DNA of 14,990 bases from Acidimicrobiia bacterium (lineage in GTDB: Bacteria; Actinomycetota; Acidimicrobiia; Spongiisociales; ZC4RG35), in the NCBI GenBank assembly GCA_029865445.1, contig JAOUGY010000058.1:1-14990 (forward strand), in the 5' to 3' direction. Positions 1 to 7,431 of this stretch are shown here, in pieces. The notes under the pieces are model-generated. The model saw nothing but the letters and a program-made list of their open reading frames with translations, did no database searches and was not told the DNA's origin. The translations under genes and the position numbers were made by a program. Every line of letters begins with the position of its first letter. Positions within the stretch are counted from its first letter, which is position 1.

Positions 1-43
1 GAAACCGCGCCGAAACCTGGGGAAGACCAATCGTGGTGTCGAT

Positions 44-991
44 TCACACGCGCTCCAATACCGCAAGCGGCTCAACCGTACCTACCGCCCTCCCACCGCC
101 CAACACCGGAGACACCAAGGATGATTCCAGGTTTCTCGACGAGCCGTGCGGGATCCATCCGAGCTGATCGAGGACCGAGAACATGACAGCGCCCAGCGCC
201 CTCGAGCTTCCGTCCCACACCTTCACCGCCACGGACCCACGATCAGGCAGAGCGAGGGCCAAACATCCCTCGGCGCCACGTTTCCCCACGCCTCCCAGCC
301 ATGTTGCCAGAGCCTGGTCGGCATGCCCGGGAGCTGAGGTCAACGCCGGAAACCGGCTCATCGCGTCGACGATGGGTGCGTAGGCATCAGTGGTGTGGAG
401 AGCTGCGAACGCAGAGGACAGACCGCGAGCAGAACCACGGAACACCGGAGCACCACACCCGTCGACACCCACCGGAGTGACACCCTCCCCCATCAGCCGG
501 CGCATGGCTTCGACGATCGCCAGCTGGATCGGATGACCGGGATCGGTGTACCCGCTGGTGGGCCAGCCCTGAGCCACGCATGCCCTCAACATGCCGGCAT
601 GTTTGCCGGAACAGTTGTGCCAGAGCGGACGGGGACGGGTATGGCCGCGAGCCGTGAGCCGTGCCGCAGCTCTGTTCGACTCGGGCCAGGCGGGCGGCGT
701 GGCAAGGTCGGATTCGCTCAGTCCTGCCTCGTCGAGAATCTTCTCGACATAGGCGATTTGGACAGGATCGCCGCCGTGACTGGCGCAGATGATGGCGATC
801 TCCTCAGGGGTCAAGGGACCGCCCAGCGCAAGGGTGACCTCGGCCTGGAAGGGCTTTGCCGCCGACCTGAGAAAGAAGACTCGGTCCGCATCTCCGAATG
901 TGTGTGTGATCACACCCTCAGGATCTGCGACTGCGATCGCGCCGTCGTGGACGGCCTCGATCAACCCCGACCGGACGACCTGTGCGAGCAA
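44..991 (-). CDS. L-asparaginase II family (Rhizobium type, AnsA-like)
   Basis: Predicted cytoplasmic enzyme that hydrolyses L-asparagine to aspartate and ammonia. Its 315 residues match the whole family, which is unrelated to the E. coli AnsA/AnsB fold. Visible family motifs are LRSAAKPFQ (S43-x-x-K46, the Ser-Lys pair of this serine-hydrolase-like group), ASHGGDP (S71), HNCSGKHAGML (C127, K130), GVDGCGAP (C179) and KVWDGSSRA (K257). In the Rhizobium etli enzyme the equivalent two Cys and one Lys hold a zinc ion. The start is TTG at 991, only 5 bases after the stop of the upstream RsiG-like gene, so expression is probably coupled to it. No signal peptide is visible. The family call is firm; substrate preference is inferred. 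Confidence 0.9.
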   Translation of the reverse strand: MLAQVVRSGLIEAVHDGAIAVADPEGVITHTFGDADRVFFLRSAAKPFQAEVTLALGGPLTPEEIAIICASHGGDPVQIAYVEKILDEAGLSESDLATPPAWPESNRAAARLTARGHTRPRPLWHNCSGKHAGMLRACVAQGWPTSGYTDPGHPIQLAIVEAMRRLMGEGVTPVGVDGCGAPVFRGSARGLSSAFAALHTTDAYAPIVDAMSRFPALTSAPGHADQALATWLGGVGKRGAEGCLALALPDRGSVAVKVWDGSSRALGAVMFSVLDQLGWIPHGSSRNLESSLVSPVLGGGRAVGTVEPLAVLERV

Positions 992-996
992 GAGGG

Positions 997-1494
997 TCAG
1001 CTCACGCGATAACGAGCTGCGAGTTCCTCGACGAAGGCATCCTCTACGGCTTGAACCTGGCGACGCTGTTCACTGATCTCGGCCTCGATCTCCTGAATCG
1101 CTTCCAGGGCGGACTCGAGACCAGCGTCGTCGATGGCGTCCAGCCGGATGAGCACATCGTCGCCGAGAATGTGGTCGATCTCTCGGTGGCCGACGTCGGG
1201 CAACGGCGGGAGATCGGGTACCTCGTACCGGCCGGACCTGTGACCACTTTCGGGGTCGGCGAGGATGCTGGGCAGCGCCTCGATGAGGCTGCGCTTCTCC
1301 TCTCCGGATCGCCGCCGCTGCTCGAAACGGATCAGATCCATCCGGCCGTGCAACATCCGCCGGTAATACGACAACTCGTTCTCGACGTCTCCGGACAGCG
1401 CCCTGCGCTCCCGTACGTCTTCGATGCCCAGATCTGCGATTCCCGAGACGAAACCGGGATCGAGGACCTGGTCGATGCGGCGGCGTTGATTCAT
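997..1494 (-). CDS. rsiG: RsiG-like c-di-GMP-binding anti-sigma factor
   Basis: A 165-aa soluble protein with two long charged helices joined by a Pro/Gly-rich linker (about residues 72-103). Streptomyces RsiG holds the sigma factor WhiG in a c-di-GMP-dependent complex and binds the nucleotide through E(X)3S(X)2R(X)3Q(X)3D repeats. Here the first helix has E38-S42-R45-H49-D53 (His in place of Gln) and the second helix has a complete E137-S141-R144-Q148-D152. The segment LSYYRRMLHGRMDL resembles proteins annotated as aerial mycelium formation protein. ATG at 1494 is preferred over GTG at 1518, which would overlap the upstream stop at 1512. It lies between the M23 peptidase gene and the asparaginase gene. 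No WhiG-type sigma gene is in the window, so its partner is unknown. Confidence 0.78.
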   Translation of the reverse strand: MNQRRRIDQVLDPGFVSGIADLGIEDVRERRALSGDVENELSYYRRMLHGRMDLIRFEQRRRSGEEKRSLIEALPSILADPESGHRSGRYEVPDLPPLPDVGHREIDHILGDDVLIRLDAIDDAGLESALEAIQEIEAEISEQRRQVQAVEDAFVEELAARYRVS

Positions 1495-1511
1495 GAGTCG
1501 ACAGCCTACCG

Positions 1512-2615
1512 TCAACACGAGGCTCGGACAGTCGGGTACGGATTGACCGGCCCGCCTCCCCGACCACCGGGATGAATCTCGAAGTGAAGGTGAGGTGCAC
1601 CGCCAGAAGCGTTTCCGGAGTCACCGTTCCAGCCGATGACGTCGCCTGCACTGACCGACTGCCCGCTGGACACGGCCCAGTCAGCGAGGTGGGCGTAGTA
1701 ATAACCGTAGCCACCGCCGGACAACCAGATCGTCTTCCCACCCAGACCGCCGTTGCCCACCGATACCGTGCCGCTCGCCGCGGCGATGATCGGGGCTCCG
1801 TAGCCGCCCATCATGTCGACGCCCTTGTGCCGGCGTCCTCCGGAGCGCGGGAATCCCCACGAGTCGATGAACGAAGACCCGGGGAAGGGGCAACGGAAAC
1901 CACTGATCGCGCCGACGCCACCACCACCACTACTGCCACCACCACCATTGTTGGCCGCGGCGGCTGCTGCCGCCCGTTTGGCTGCCTGCTCGGCTTCGTA
2001 CTTGGCCTGCAGCGACTGACATTGCGCCGACAATTTCCCGAACGCTGTCTGCTGAGCGGAGGCGGTCTCTTCACGTTCGGCCATGACATCGGCCCGCTCT
2101 TTCTCCACTTCCCGCAACTGGGCGTCGAGCGCCTCGAGGTCGGCCTGGAACGCCTCCATGTCGGCCCGGAGAGCGAGGAGGTCGTCGAGAGACCCCAGAT
2201 CCGACTCCGACGTGGCGGACAGGAACTCGGTTCCGGTGATGAGCTCGTCGACCGAGCCGGCGAAGAACACGAACGAATCGGCGTTCCCGCCTTGCATGTA
2301 CAACTGGACGGCCTGCTCCTCGATGCGGACCTGGACTTCGCCCATCTGGGCTTGGCGCTGCTCGAGGCCCGAGGCGGCGCGATCGCGCTTCTGTGCGGTG
2401 ATCTCTATGTCGAGGAGGACCTCTTCGTAGGCGAGGGCCGCCTTCTCGAATTTGGCCCTCGCCTCGAGATACTCCTGGTACTGGGCGCGCGAAGCTTCAC
2501 AAGCCCGATCCACTTCGGACTTGCTCACTGAGAATGCCGCCGGTTGCCCCGTCGTGGCCAGAAGCCCGAGGAGAACGGAGAACACGATGGCGCGGCGAAG
2601 AGATCGACTGCGCAT
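1512..2615 (-). CDS. Secreted coiled-coil M23 (LytM) peptidase
   Basis: A predicted cell-wall endopeptidase of 367 aa. A basic N-terminus and hydrophobic stretch (about residues 1-28) form a signal peptide. Residues 31-220 are charged coiled coil, as in EnvC/PcsB-type wall hydrolase regulators. A Gly/Ser linker (222-235) leads to the LytM domain (about 240-360). Zinc ligands and catalytic residues look intact: H263 and D267 (RRHKGVDMM), H309 (YYAHL), and H342/H344 (PHLHFEI). It may therefore cut peptidoglycan cross-links. The ATG at 2615 begins MRSRSLRRAI; a longer in-frame start at 2699 would overlap the upstream gene and delay the signal peptide. A TACACT box lies 9 bases upstream of the ATG. 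It lies downstream of the MoaD-fusion gene with a 47-base gap. Confidence 0.88.
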   Translation of the reverse strand: MRSRSLRRAIVFSVLLGLLATTGQPAAFSVSKSEVDRACEASRAQYQEYLEARAKFEKAALAYEEVLLDIEITAQKRDRAASGLEQRQAQMGEVQVRIEEQAVQLYMQGGNADSFVFFAGSVDELITGTEFLSATSESDLGSLDDLLALRADMEAFQADLEALDAQLREVEKERADVMAEREETASAQQTAFGKLSAQCQSLQAKYEAEQAAKRAAAAAAANNGGGGSSGGGGVGAISGFRCPFPGSSFIDSWGFPRSGGRRHKGVDMMGGYGAPIIAAASGTVSVGNGGLGGKTIWLSGGGYGYYYAHLADWAVSSGQSVSAGDVIGWNGDSGNASGGAPHLHFEIHPGGRGGGPVNPYPTVRASC

Positions 2616-2624
2616 GCGATGGGC

Positions 2625-2630
2625 AGTGTA
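2625..2630 (-). promoter_or_regulatory. Candidate -10 box, leaderless M23 gene
   Basis: TACACT on the minus strand, 9 bases before the ATG at 2615, with no convincing Shine-Dalgarno sequence between. No clear -35 hexamer was found at the usual spacing. The position suggests a very short or absent leader, as is common in actinobacteria. Confidence 0.35.
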
Positions 2631-2662
2631 GTGCTCTGAACGCACTCGACGGTCCAACTGGG

Positions 2663-3658
2663 TCAGCCGAGGAGCGCAAGGATCGGCACCAGGAGGCACG
2701 CCGCCATGAGGGAACCATCCACGGGCGCCACGAGTCCGGGAGGACTCTCGACGAGAGTCGACGCCCCGGTGCGGAGAATCGAGCCCAGAGCCTTTCCCGC
2801 CACCATCCCGAGTGCCATGACCACCCCCACGAACAGGTACGAGGTCAAGGGCAGATCCCAGATGGCGGCAGCCGCCAGGGCAGCACCGATGGCGACGATC
2901 GCCACCAGGGTGAACGGGTCGCCAAATGGCAGTCCTCGCAGCCGTTCGGCAACGACGCCCGCCACAGTGGCGGAGATGACGACGACGAGAAATACGCCAA
3001 AGATCTCGGGCGCTTGGGTGAATCGAACGTGAAGCAGCGAAGCGGTCGCCAGCCCTGCCAGCAACGACACGACGACAGTGGGAGCGATGATCTGGATCAG
3101 CCTGGCCGTTTCCGAGGCCACTCCCCAGACGAGTGGTGCCACCACCGCCGCCCCGACCGTCAGCGCCAGCCCCGTTGCACCGAGCGTCCTGGTGGCCACG
3201 ACTGCAACGAGAATCGTGGCCAGGACGGGCACCACCGGGAGGTCACGACCGCGGGCGGTGATCACGGTGGCCACGTCGACCGCCCACACCGCGGCAGCCC
3301 CGACGATGGCGGCAGCCACGACCGCCTCACCGGCCCACACATTGGCAGCGATCAGAACGATGGCGATGGTGGCGGCCAAGACGCTTCCAGGGCTCACAGC
3401 CACTTGCCCAGTCATGACTCCCGATCCGCCCGACACCGGCGGGATGAGCGCCACCTCGTCGTTTTCGGCGACCGCGTGTGCGCCCATTGCTTCTTCACCA
3501 TTTACCCACACCCGGGCCTTCGCGAGGCCGGCCGCGAATCCGGGACCGAAGCGATCGACAGCACCTTCGAGTACCTCATCGACGGTGGAACCGGGCATTT
3601 CCACCCGCGAGGTACCGGCTGCGTCCCTGAGACCTGCAAAGAGCCGGAGCGTCGCCAT
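2663..3658 (-). CDS. MoaD/ThiS-like domain fused to polytopic membrane protein
   Basis: A 331-aa protein in two parts. Residues 1-78 look like a complete MoaD/ThiS beta-grasp sulfur-carrier domain, starting MATLRLFAGLRDAAG and ending VALIPPVSGG with the diglycine at 77-78. Free MoaD needs that diglycine at its C-terminus for thiocarboxylation. Here the frame continues through SGVMTG into about eight hydrophobic segments (roughly residues 90-330). The last part (GKALGSILR to VDGSLMAACLLVPILALL) faintly resembles the end of CdsA-type phosphatidate cytidylyltransferases, but I cannot find their catalytic Asp motif. An internal ATG at 3415 could start the membrane part alone (250 aa), and a TGA overlaps that ATG in another frame. 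The ATG at 3658 follows the ArsR-family stop by 11 bases. Function unknown. Confidence 0.75.
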   Translation of the reverse strand: MATLRLFAGLRDAAGTSRVEMPGSTVDEVLEGAVDRFGPGFAAGLAKARVWVNGEEAMGAHAVAENDEVALIPPVSGGSGVMTGQVAVSPGSVLAATIAIVLIAANVWAGEAVVAAAIVGAAAVWAVDVATVITARGRDLPVVPVLATILVAVVATRTLGATGLALTVGAAVVAPLVWGVASETARLIQIIAPTVVVSLLAGLATASLLHVRFTQAPEIFGVFLVVVISATVAGVVAERLRGLPFGDPFTLVAIVAIGAALAAAAIWDLPLTSYLFVGVVMALGMVAGKALGSILRTGASTLVESPPGLVAPVDGSLMAACLLVPILALLG

Positions 3659-3669
3659 CGGTGCCTAGG

Positions 3670-4005
3670 TTACCCGGTGGGGCTCTGACTCCCTGACAGG
3701 TTCGCTCGACCGTTCGGATCGATCCGGTCGAGACGTTCGTCCCATGCCGATCGGACCCGGCGAACCCATTGCTCCACCTCCGCCAGCGCTGCCTCGACGA
3801 CGAGGTAATCGACCCGATTGCCGATCCGTCGCCGTTCCACGAGACCGACGGCTTCGAGGAGACCGAGGTGTTTCGAGATGGCCTGGCGAGACACCGGGAA
3901 CAGATCCGCCAGCTGTGAGGCGGTCTGCGCACCCCCCTGCCCGAGCTGTTCGAAAATGGCACGCCTCGTGGGATCCCCCAGTGCGGCGAAGACATCGTGG
4001 CTCAC
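3670..4005 (-). CDS. ArsR-family winged-helix regulator
   Basis: A 111-aa DNA-binding repressor of the ArsR/SmtB class. It opens HDVFAALGDPTRRAIFEQL, the usual first helices, followed by the recognition region FPVSRQAISKHLGLLEAVGLV (about residues 36-56) and a wing (ERRRIGNRVDYLV). No Cys or His metal site of the ArsR or SmtB type is seen, so it probably belongs to the subgroup paired with AHSA1/SRPBCC proteins. The GTG start at 4005 overlaps the stop of the SRPBCC gene (GTGA), so the two are translationally coupled. Its likely operator is the palindrome at about 4361-4418 upstream of the same operon, which would mean autorepression. Confidence 0.88.
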   Translation of the reverse strand: MSHDVFAALGDPTRRAIFEQLGQGGAQTASQLADLFPVSRQAISKHLGLLEAVGLVERRRIGNRVDYLVVEAALAEVEQWVRRVRSAWDERLDRIDPNGRANLSGSQSPTG

Positions 4006-4367
4006 GATGCCCTCCCGAACGCCAGCCCCCCGCCGGAAGCGTGACCCTGCGCGGGGTAGATCTCTTGCTCCCACCCGTGCAGCACCTCGATGATCTCGAT
4101 GGAGGTGCCTGCGCCTCGGGACGTGAGGCGCACCTGGACGGTGGACCAGCCCGGGTCCCCATCGCCGCTCCACTCCCAGCACAGCAGCTGGGCGCTCACC
4201 ACCTCCGTGACGATCCCGGTGCGTCCGGCAACGGCCACACGCCCCCCGATCCGGGGCTCGAGGATGGCGTCGACCCCCAGCCAGTCCGGCACGGTGACGG
4301 CTGCCCACGCCTCGGCCCTGCTCAGCGCGAGCGTTCGCTCGGCGACGACGGTTCGAAGCGCAACCAT
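4002..4367 (-). CDS. SRPBCC/AHSA1-like protein
   Basis: A 121-aa protein of the START/Bet v1-like fold, related to Aha1-type and activator-like SRPBCC proteins. It begins VALRTVVAERTLALSRAEAWAAV and continues with the strand pattern typical of the family (LEPRIGGRVAV, LLCWEWS, STVQVRLTSRGAGTSIEIIEVLHGW). Such proteins are often encoded next to an ArsR-type regulator, as here, and may bind a hydrophobic ligand; which one is unknown. ATG 4367 is chosen because the minus-strand promoter (TTGCAC-17-TATGTG) would start transcription within a base or two of it, so the gene is probably leaderless. Upstream ATG 4379 and TTG 4403 lie inside promoter elements. It overlaps the regulator gene by 4 bases. 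Confidence 0.8.
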   Translation of the reverse strand: MVALRTVVAERTLALSRAEAWAAVTVPDWLGVDAILEPRIGGRVAVAGRTGIVTEVVSAQLLCWEWSGDGDPGWSTVQVRLTSRGAGTSIEIIEVLHGWEQEIYPAQGHASGGGLAFGRAS

Positions 4368-4418
4368 TGAGTTGCACATAGTAGAACCCCGACTAGTGTG
4401 CAACCAACTGATTGCACA
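4361..4418. promoter_or_regulatory. Divergent promoter with palindromic operator
   Basis: An inverted repeat (GTTGCACATAGT at 4371-4382 against ACTAGTGTGCAAC at 4392-4404) carries both promoters. Plus strand: TTGCAC (4372-4377), 16 bases, TAGTGT (4394-4399), toward the ClpP-like gene. Minus strand: TTGCAC (4403-4398), 17 bases, TATGTG (4380-4375), toward the SRPBCC-ArsR operon. A second layer is a direct repeat of the form CAACCA...TTGCACA at 4361-4378 and 4401-4418. Binding of the ArsR-family protein is inferred. Confidence 0.65.
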
Positions 4419-4426
4419 GGGGTGTC

Positions 4427-4969
4427 ATGCCAGACGAGAAGAATCCGATCGATGCGCTCCAACGGAGACGGATCGTGTTCCTCGGCAGCGAAATCACGAC
4501 CGACAGCGCAAATCAACTGATCGCACGAGTCCTCGACCTCGATTACGAGGATCCGACGGCGCCGATCACCCTGTACATCAACTCCCCCGGCGGCGACGTG
4601 TACGCGATGTTCGCAATCTACGACACCGTCCGACAGGTCTCTGCCGACATACACACTCGATGTGTGGGTTTGGCGGCTTCCGCGGCCGCCGTGATCCTGG
4701 CCGCCGGCGACGACCGTGCGATCCTGCCGCATGCGAGAGTCCTCATTCACCAGCCATCCCTGCCGGAAGGGATGCGAGGTCAGGCCAGCGATATCGCCAT
4801 CCACGCGGCCGAACTGGGAAGGGTCAAGGACCAGATAGCCACCCTCCTCGCCGCCCACTCGCACATGGACGTGGACACGATCCGCTCAGACACCGAGCGG
4901 GACCGGTGGCTGGATGCAGTCGAAGCCGTTCGCTACGGGATCGTCGATCGGATCCACACGGCGGCGTGA
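4427..4969 (+). CDS. clpP: ClpP-like protease subunit (ClpP family, S14)
   Basis: A proteolytic subunit of the Clp type, 180 aa. The catalytic triad is present: S85 in GLAASAAAV, H108 in RVLIHQPS and D159 in DTERDRW. Other family motifs are LYINSPGGDV (49-58) and the handle helix 119-142. The residues after the catalytic serine are Ala-Ala, where housekeeping ClpPs have Met-Gly. ATG 4427 has AGGGG four bases upstream; a TTG further upstream (4412) would lack a ribosome site. No Clp ATPase or second clpP is nearby, so this is probably a stand-alone paralog that works with a chaperone encoded elsewhere. It is transcribed away from the SRPBCC-ArsR operon from a shared palindromic promoter, which suggests the regulator may also control it. 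Confidence 0.9.
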   Translation: MPDEKNPIDALQRRRIVFLGSEITTDSANQLIARVLDLDYEDPTAPITLYINSPGGDVYAMFAIYDTVRQVSADIHTRCVGLAASAAAVILAAGDDRAILPHARVLIHQPSLPEGMRGQASDIAIHAAELGRVKDQIATLLAAHSHMDVDTIRSDTERDRWLDAVEAVRYGIVDRIHTAA

Positions 4970-4995
4970 CCCTGCCCAACCACCGGGTCACCAGG

Positions 4996-5001
4996 TACGC
5001 T
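4996..5001 (+). promoter_or_regulatory. Candidate -10 box before the 148-aa gene
   Basis: TACGCT lies 8 bases upstream of the ATG at 5010, with no ribosome-binding site between. This fits a leaderless transcript. A clear -35 element is not seen. Confidence 0.3.
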
Positions 5002-5009
5002 CGCCGATC

Positions 5010-5456
5010 ATGCAGAGGCCGGTCATCGCAGTCGAGATCCCACTCGTAGGTGACGAACGCCACAAGAACTGGGCCAAGGTCGTTCACGACGTGGACCCGT
5101 CGAAAGCGTCGGGATGGGCCTACGTCGGGGACTTCATAGCCACCGGCGGGGTGCAGGACGTCGCCTCTGGTTCCGTGGTGCTCGTGTACGGCGAACGCGG
5201 ATCCCGAACCAACCCCCAGATCGAAGCGCGGGTTTTCACCGTCAACCCGGACGCCACCTTGAGTCAGCACGGAGAGGCCAAAGGCCGCGCCTGGGCGCGA
5301 ACGCTCCGGGACACGGTGGAGCGCCTTCTCTCCGACGACCTTCCGACTCACATGGAATGGCAACCCGACGTCGAGATGTTCAGCGACGAGGCGCTCGCCA
5401 CCGAACTGATGCGACGGGGCTGGAGCGTGACTAGACCCGAAGAGGAGCAGACATGA
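5010..5456 (+). CDS. Conserved-looking hypothetical protein, 148 aa
   Basis: I do not recognise this family. The protein is soluble, with no signal peptide or membrane segment. It begins QRPVIAVEIPLVGDERHKNW. A beta-rich middle (about residues 36-80, including SGSVVLVYGERGS and ARVFTV) is followed by an amphipathic helix (KGRAWARTLRDTVERLL, about 91-107) and a C-terminal helix rich in Glu. ATG 5010 is preferred over an earlier in-frame ATG at 4914, which lies inside the ClpP-like gene. Its stop overlaps the start of the quinone oxidoreductase gene (ATGA), so the two proteins are made together. Codon use and frame quality look like a real gene. Confidence 0.72.
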   Translation: MQRPVIAVEIPLVGDERHKNWAKVVHDVDPSKASGWAYVGDFIATGGVQDVASGSVVLVYGERGSRTNPQIEARVFTVNPDATLSQHGEAKGRAWARTLRDTVERLLSDDLPTHMEWQPDVEMFSDEALATELMRRGWSVTRPEEEQT

Positions 5457-6415
5457 ACGCAGTGGTAGTGACCGAACTCGGTGGGCCCGAAGTGCTCACA
5501 TGGACTGAGATCGAGGATCCCGTCGCAGATGACGGCGTGATCGTCGAGGTCGCCGCGGCCGGCCTCAACTTCATCGACACGTACCAGCGCTCCGGGCTGT
5601 ACCCGATACGCGTTCCGTTCATCCCCGGCCTCGAAGGTTCCGGCACCGTCGTTTCGGCGCCCGCGGGCAGTGGGTTCTCGGCCGGCGACCGAGTGGCGTG
5701 GGCGGACGGGCAAGGTTCCTACGCCGAACGCGTGTCCGTCCACCCATCCAAACTCACCCGGATTCCCGAGGGTGTCGAGTTCGACACGGCAGCCGCCGTC
5801 ATGCTCCAGGGCATGACGGCCCATTACCTCGCAATGGACACGTTCCCTCTCCAACCCGGACACCGGTGTCTCGTTCACGCCGGAGCCGGCGGAGTCGGAC
5901 TGCTCCTCATCCAGATCGCCAAGCTCGCCGGGGCCGACGTGTACGCCACCGTGGGGTCAACCGACAAGGCCGATCTCGCTAGGTCCGCCGGTGCGGATCT
6001 CGTCATCGACTACACCACCACCGACTTCGCAGCGGCAATCACCGAGGCCGCCGGATCCCGGCCGCTCGATGTGGTGTACGACGGCGTCGGTCGGGCGACG
6101 TTCCAAGCCGGACTCGGCCTGCTCAAACGGCGAGGGATGATGGTCACGTTCGGGAACGCCTCGGGACCGCCCGATCCCGTCCCCCCGCTCACGTTGATGC
6201 AGAACGGATCTCTCTACGTGACCAGGCCGACCATGTTCGACTACGTCACCAACCGGACCGAACTCGACGCTCGCGCCCGGGACCTCTTCGGCTGGGTCTC
6301 GGATGGCAGGCTCGACGTTCGAGTGGGCACTCGTTTGCCGATGCGGGACGCCGAGCAAGCACACAGGATGCTCGAGGGCCGCAGCACCACCGGGAAGGTT
6401 CTACTCATTCCCTGA
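5453..6415 (+). CDS. qor: NADPH:quinone oxidoreductase-like MDR protein
   Basis: A 320-aa zinc-free medium-chain dehydrogenase/reductase of the quinone reductase (zeta-crystallin) group. The N-terminal GroES-like domain includes AAGLNFIDTYQRSGLY (35-50) and PFIPGLEGSGTV. The Rossmann domain carries HAGAGGVGLLLIQIAKLAGA (142-161), the NADPH-binding AxxGxxG motif. The catalytic-zinc Cys/His ligands of alcohol dehydrogenases are absent, as expected. It would reduce quinones or similar electrophiles with NADPH in the cytoplasm; the substrate cannot be read from sequence. The start overlaps the preceding gene by 4 bases. The gene converges on the Gfo/Idh/MocA gene with only 18 bases between the two stops. 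Confidence 0.9.
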   Translation: MNAVVVTELGGPEVLTWTEIEDPVADDGVIVEVAAAGLNFIDTYQRSGLYPIRVPFIPGLEGSGTVVSAPAGSGFSAGDRVAWADGQGSYAERVSVHPSKLTRIPEGVEFDTAAAVMLQGMTAHYLAMDTFPLQPGHRCLVHAGAGGVGLLLIQIAKLAGADVYATVGSTDKADLARSAGADLVIDYTTTDFAAAITEAAGSRPLDVVYDGVGRATFQAGLGLLKRRGMMVTFGNASGPPDPVPPLTLMQNGSLYVTRPTMFDYVTNRTELDARARDLFGWVSDGRLDVRVGTRLPMRDAEQAHRMLEGRSTTGKVLLIP

Positions 6416-6433
6416 CGAGCTCCGGCGGCGGGC

Positions 6434-7399
6434 TCACGCGATTGGACTCCCGACAGCCTCGGCCCTGATGCGGTCGAGGATCCGAAGGACCGCGATCGTG
6501 TGGGCATGCGGACGAGCATCGCTCTCGACGAGGCCCGCCTCGAGGCAGCGGTGCACCTCTGCAGCTTCGAACTTCAATCCCGTCCCGGAGGTGTCGTACT
6601 CGGCGACAGTCGCCCCGCGCCGGCGCAGCGTCACGCGAGGCGAGGCGTGGAAGGGGTCGGCCAGTGTCACACTTCCCTCAGTCCCACCGATTTGCGCCGC
6701 GATGTGCCGATCCGACCGGAGGGAGGCGGACACCACCGACTGGACGCCGCCGGCGTGGCGCATGACGGCTGCGACCTGCTCGTCCACCCCGGACGCTCCG
6801 ATCTCCGCCGACGCCGAGATCTCGGTGGGGACGCCGGCGAAGGCGTGGACGAGCGAGACCGGATAGATGCCGATGTCGAGGAGGGCACCCCCGCCCATCG
6901 CCGGATCGAACAGTCTGCGATCCGACCGGTCGGCGGTGAAGTTGAAGGTGGCATCGATCGACGACAACTCGCCGACGGCACCATCGGACACGAGGTCGAC
7001 CAGGATCGGCCAGAACGGCTGAAACACCATCCACATCGCCTCCATGAAGAACACGCCCGCGGCTCGCGCCTCCTCGCGCATCGCCAAAGCGGTCTGCGAG
7101 TCGATGGCGACCGGCTTCTCACACAACACCGGCACTCCGGCCCCGATCAGCGCCGAGACGTCTCCAGGATGGCGATGGTTGGCCGACGCCACATACGCCA
7201 CGTCCACGGTCCCGGCGAGCTCACGCGGATCCGTGTGAAATCGGCTGATGTCGAATTGCCCGGCGAACTGCTCCGCCCTGCCTGGAGTCGGCGACGCAAC
7301 CGCAACGACGTCGGCATCGTCGAGTTCGCGCAAAGCGCCCACCATCGATGCCGCGATCCGGCCACTCCCGACGATTCCCCATCGGAACTCTGCCACCAC
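6434..7399 (-). CDS. Gfo/Idh/MocA-family oxidoreductase
   Basis: A 321-aa NAD(P)-dependent dehydrogenase of the glucose-fructose oxidoreductase/inositol dehydrogenase family. The N-terminal Rossmann motif is GIVGSGRIA (8-16). The catalytic lysine motif CEKPVA is at 93-98, and the substrate-domain signature GGGALLDIGIYP is at 169-180. Family members oxidise or reduce sugars, inositols or dihydrodiols; the precise substrate is unknown. The start is GTG 7399 (or the adjacent GTG 7396), with TAGGG a few bases upstream. It follows the 150-aa protein by 32 bases on the same strand, so it could be read through from the sigma-factor operon, but nothing ties it functionally to the proteases. Confidence 0.88.
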   Translation of the reverse strand: MVAEFRWGIVGSGRIAASMVGALRELDDADVVAVASPTPGRAEQFAGQFDISRFHTDPRELAGTVDVAYVASANHRHPGDVSALIGAGVPVLCEKPVAIDSQTALAMREEARAAGVFFMEAMWMVFQPFWPILVDLVSDGAVGELSSIDATFNFTADRSDRRLFDPAMGGGALLDIGIYPVSLVHAFAGVPTEISASAEIGASGVDEQVAAVMRHAGGVQSVVSASLRSDRHIAAQIGGTEGSVTLADPFHASPRVTLRRRGATVAEYDTSGTGLKFEAAEVHRCLEAGLVESDARPHAHTIAVLRILDRIRAEAVGSPIA

Positions 7400-7431
7400 C
7401 GCACCCTACCGGTGCGAGCCTCCGCAGCGCC

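Noticed and set aside
395..1012. Long plus-strand frames opposite the asparaginase and RsiG-like genes
   Set aside because: They are low-complexity Arg/Gly-rich shadows typical of GC-rich DNA; the minus-strand proteins have clear family motifs.
1900..1975. Trinucleotide-like repeats (CCACCA, GCGGCG)
   Set aside because: They encode the Gly/Ser and Ala linker of the M23 peptidase and need no separate explanation.
6416..6433. GAGC/GCTC pairing between convergent stops as a bidirectional terminator
   Set aside because: The stem is only four bases and no T-run follows.
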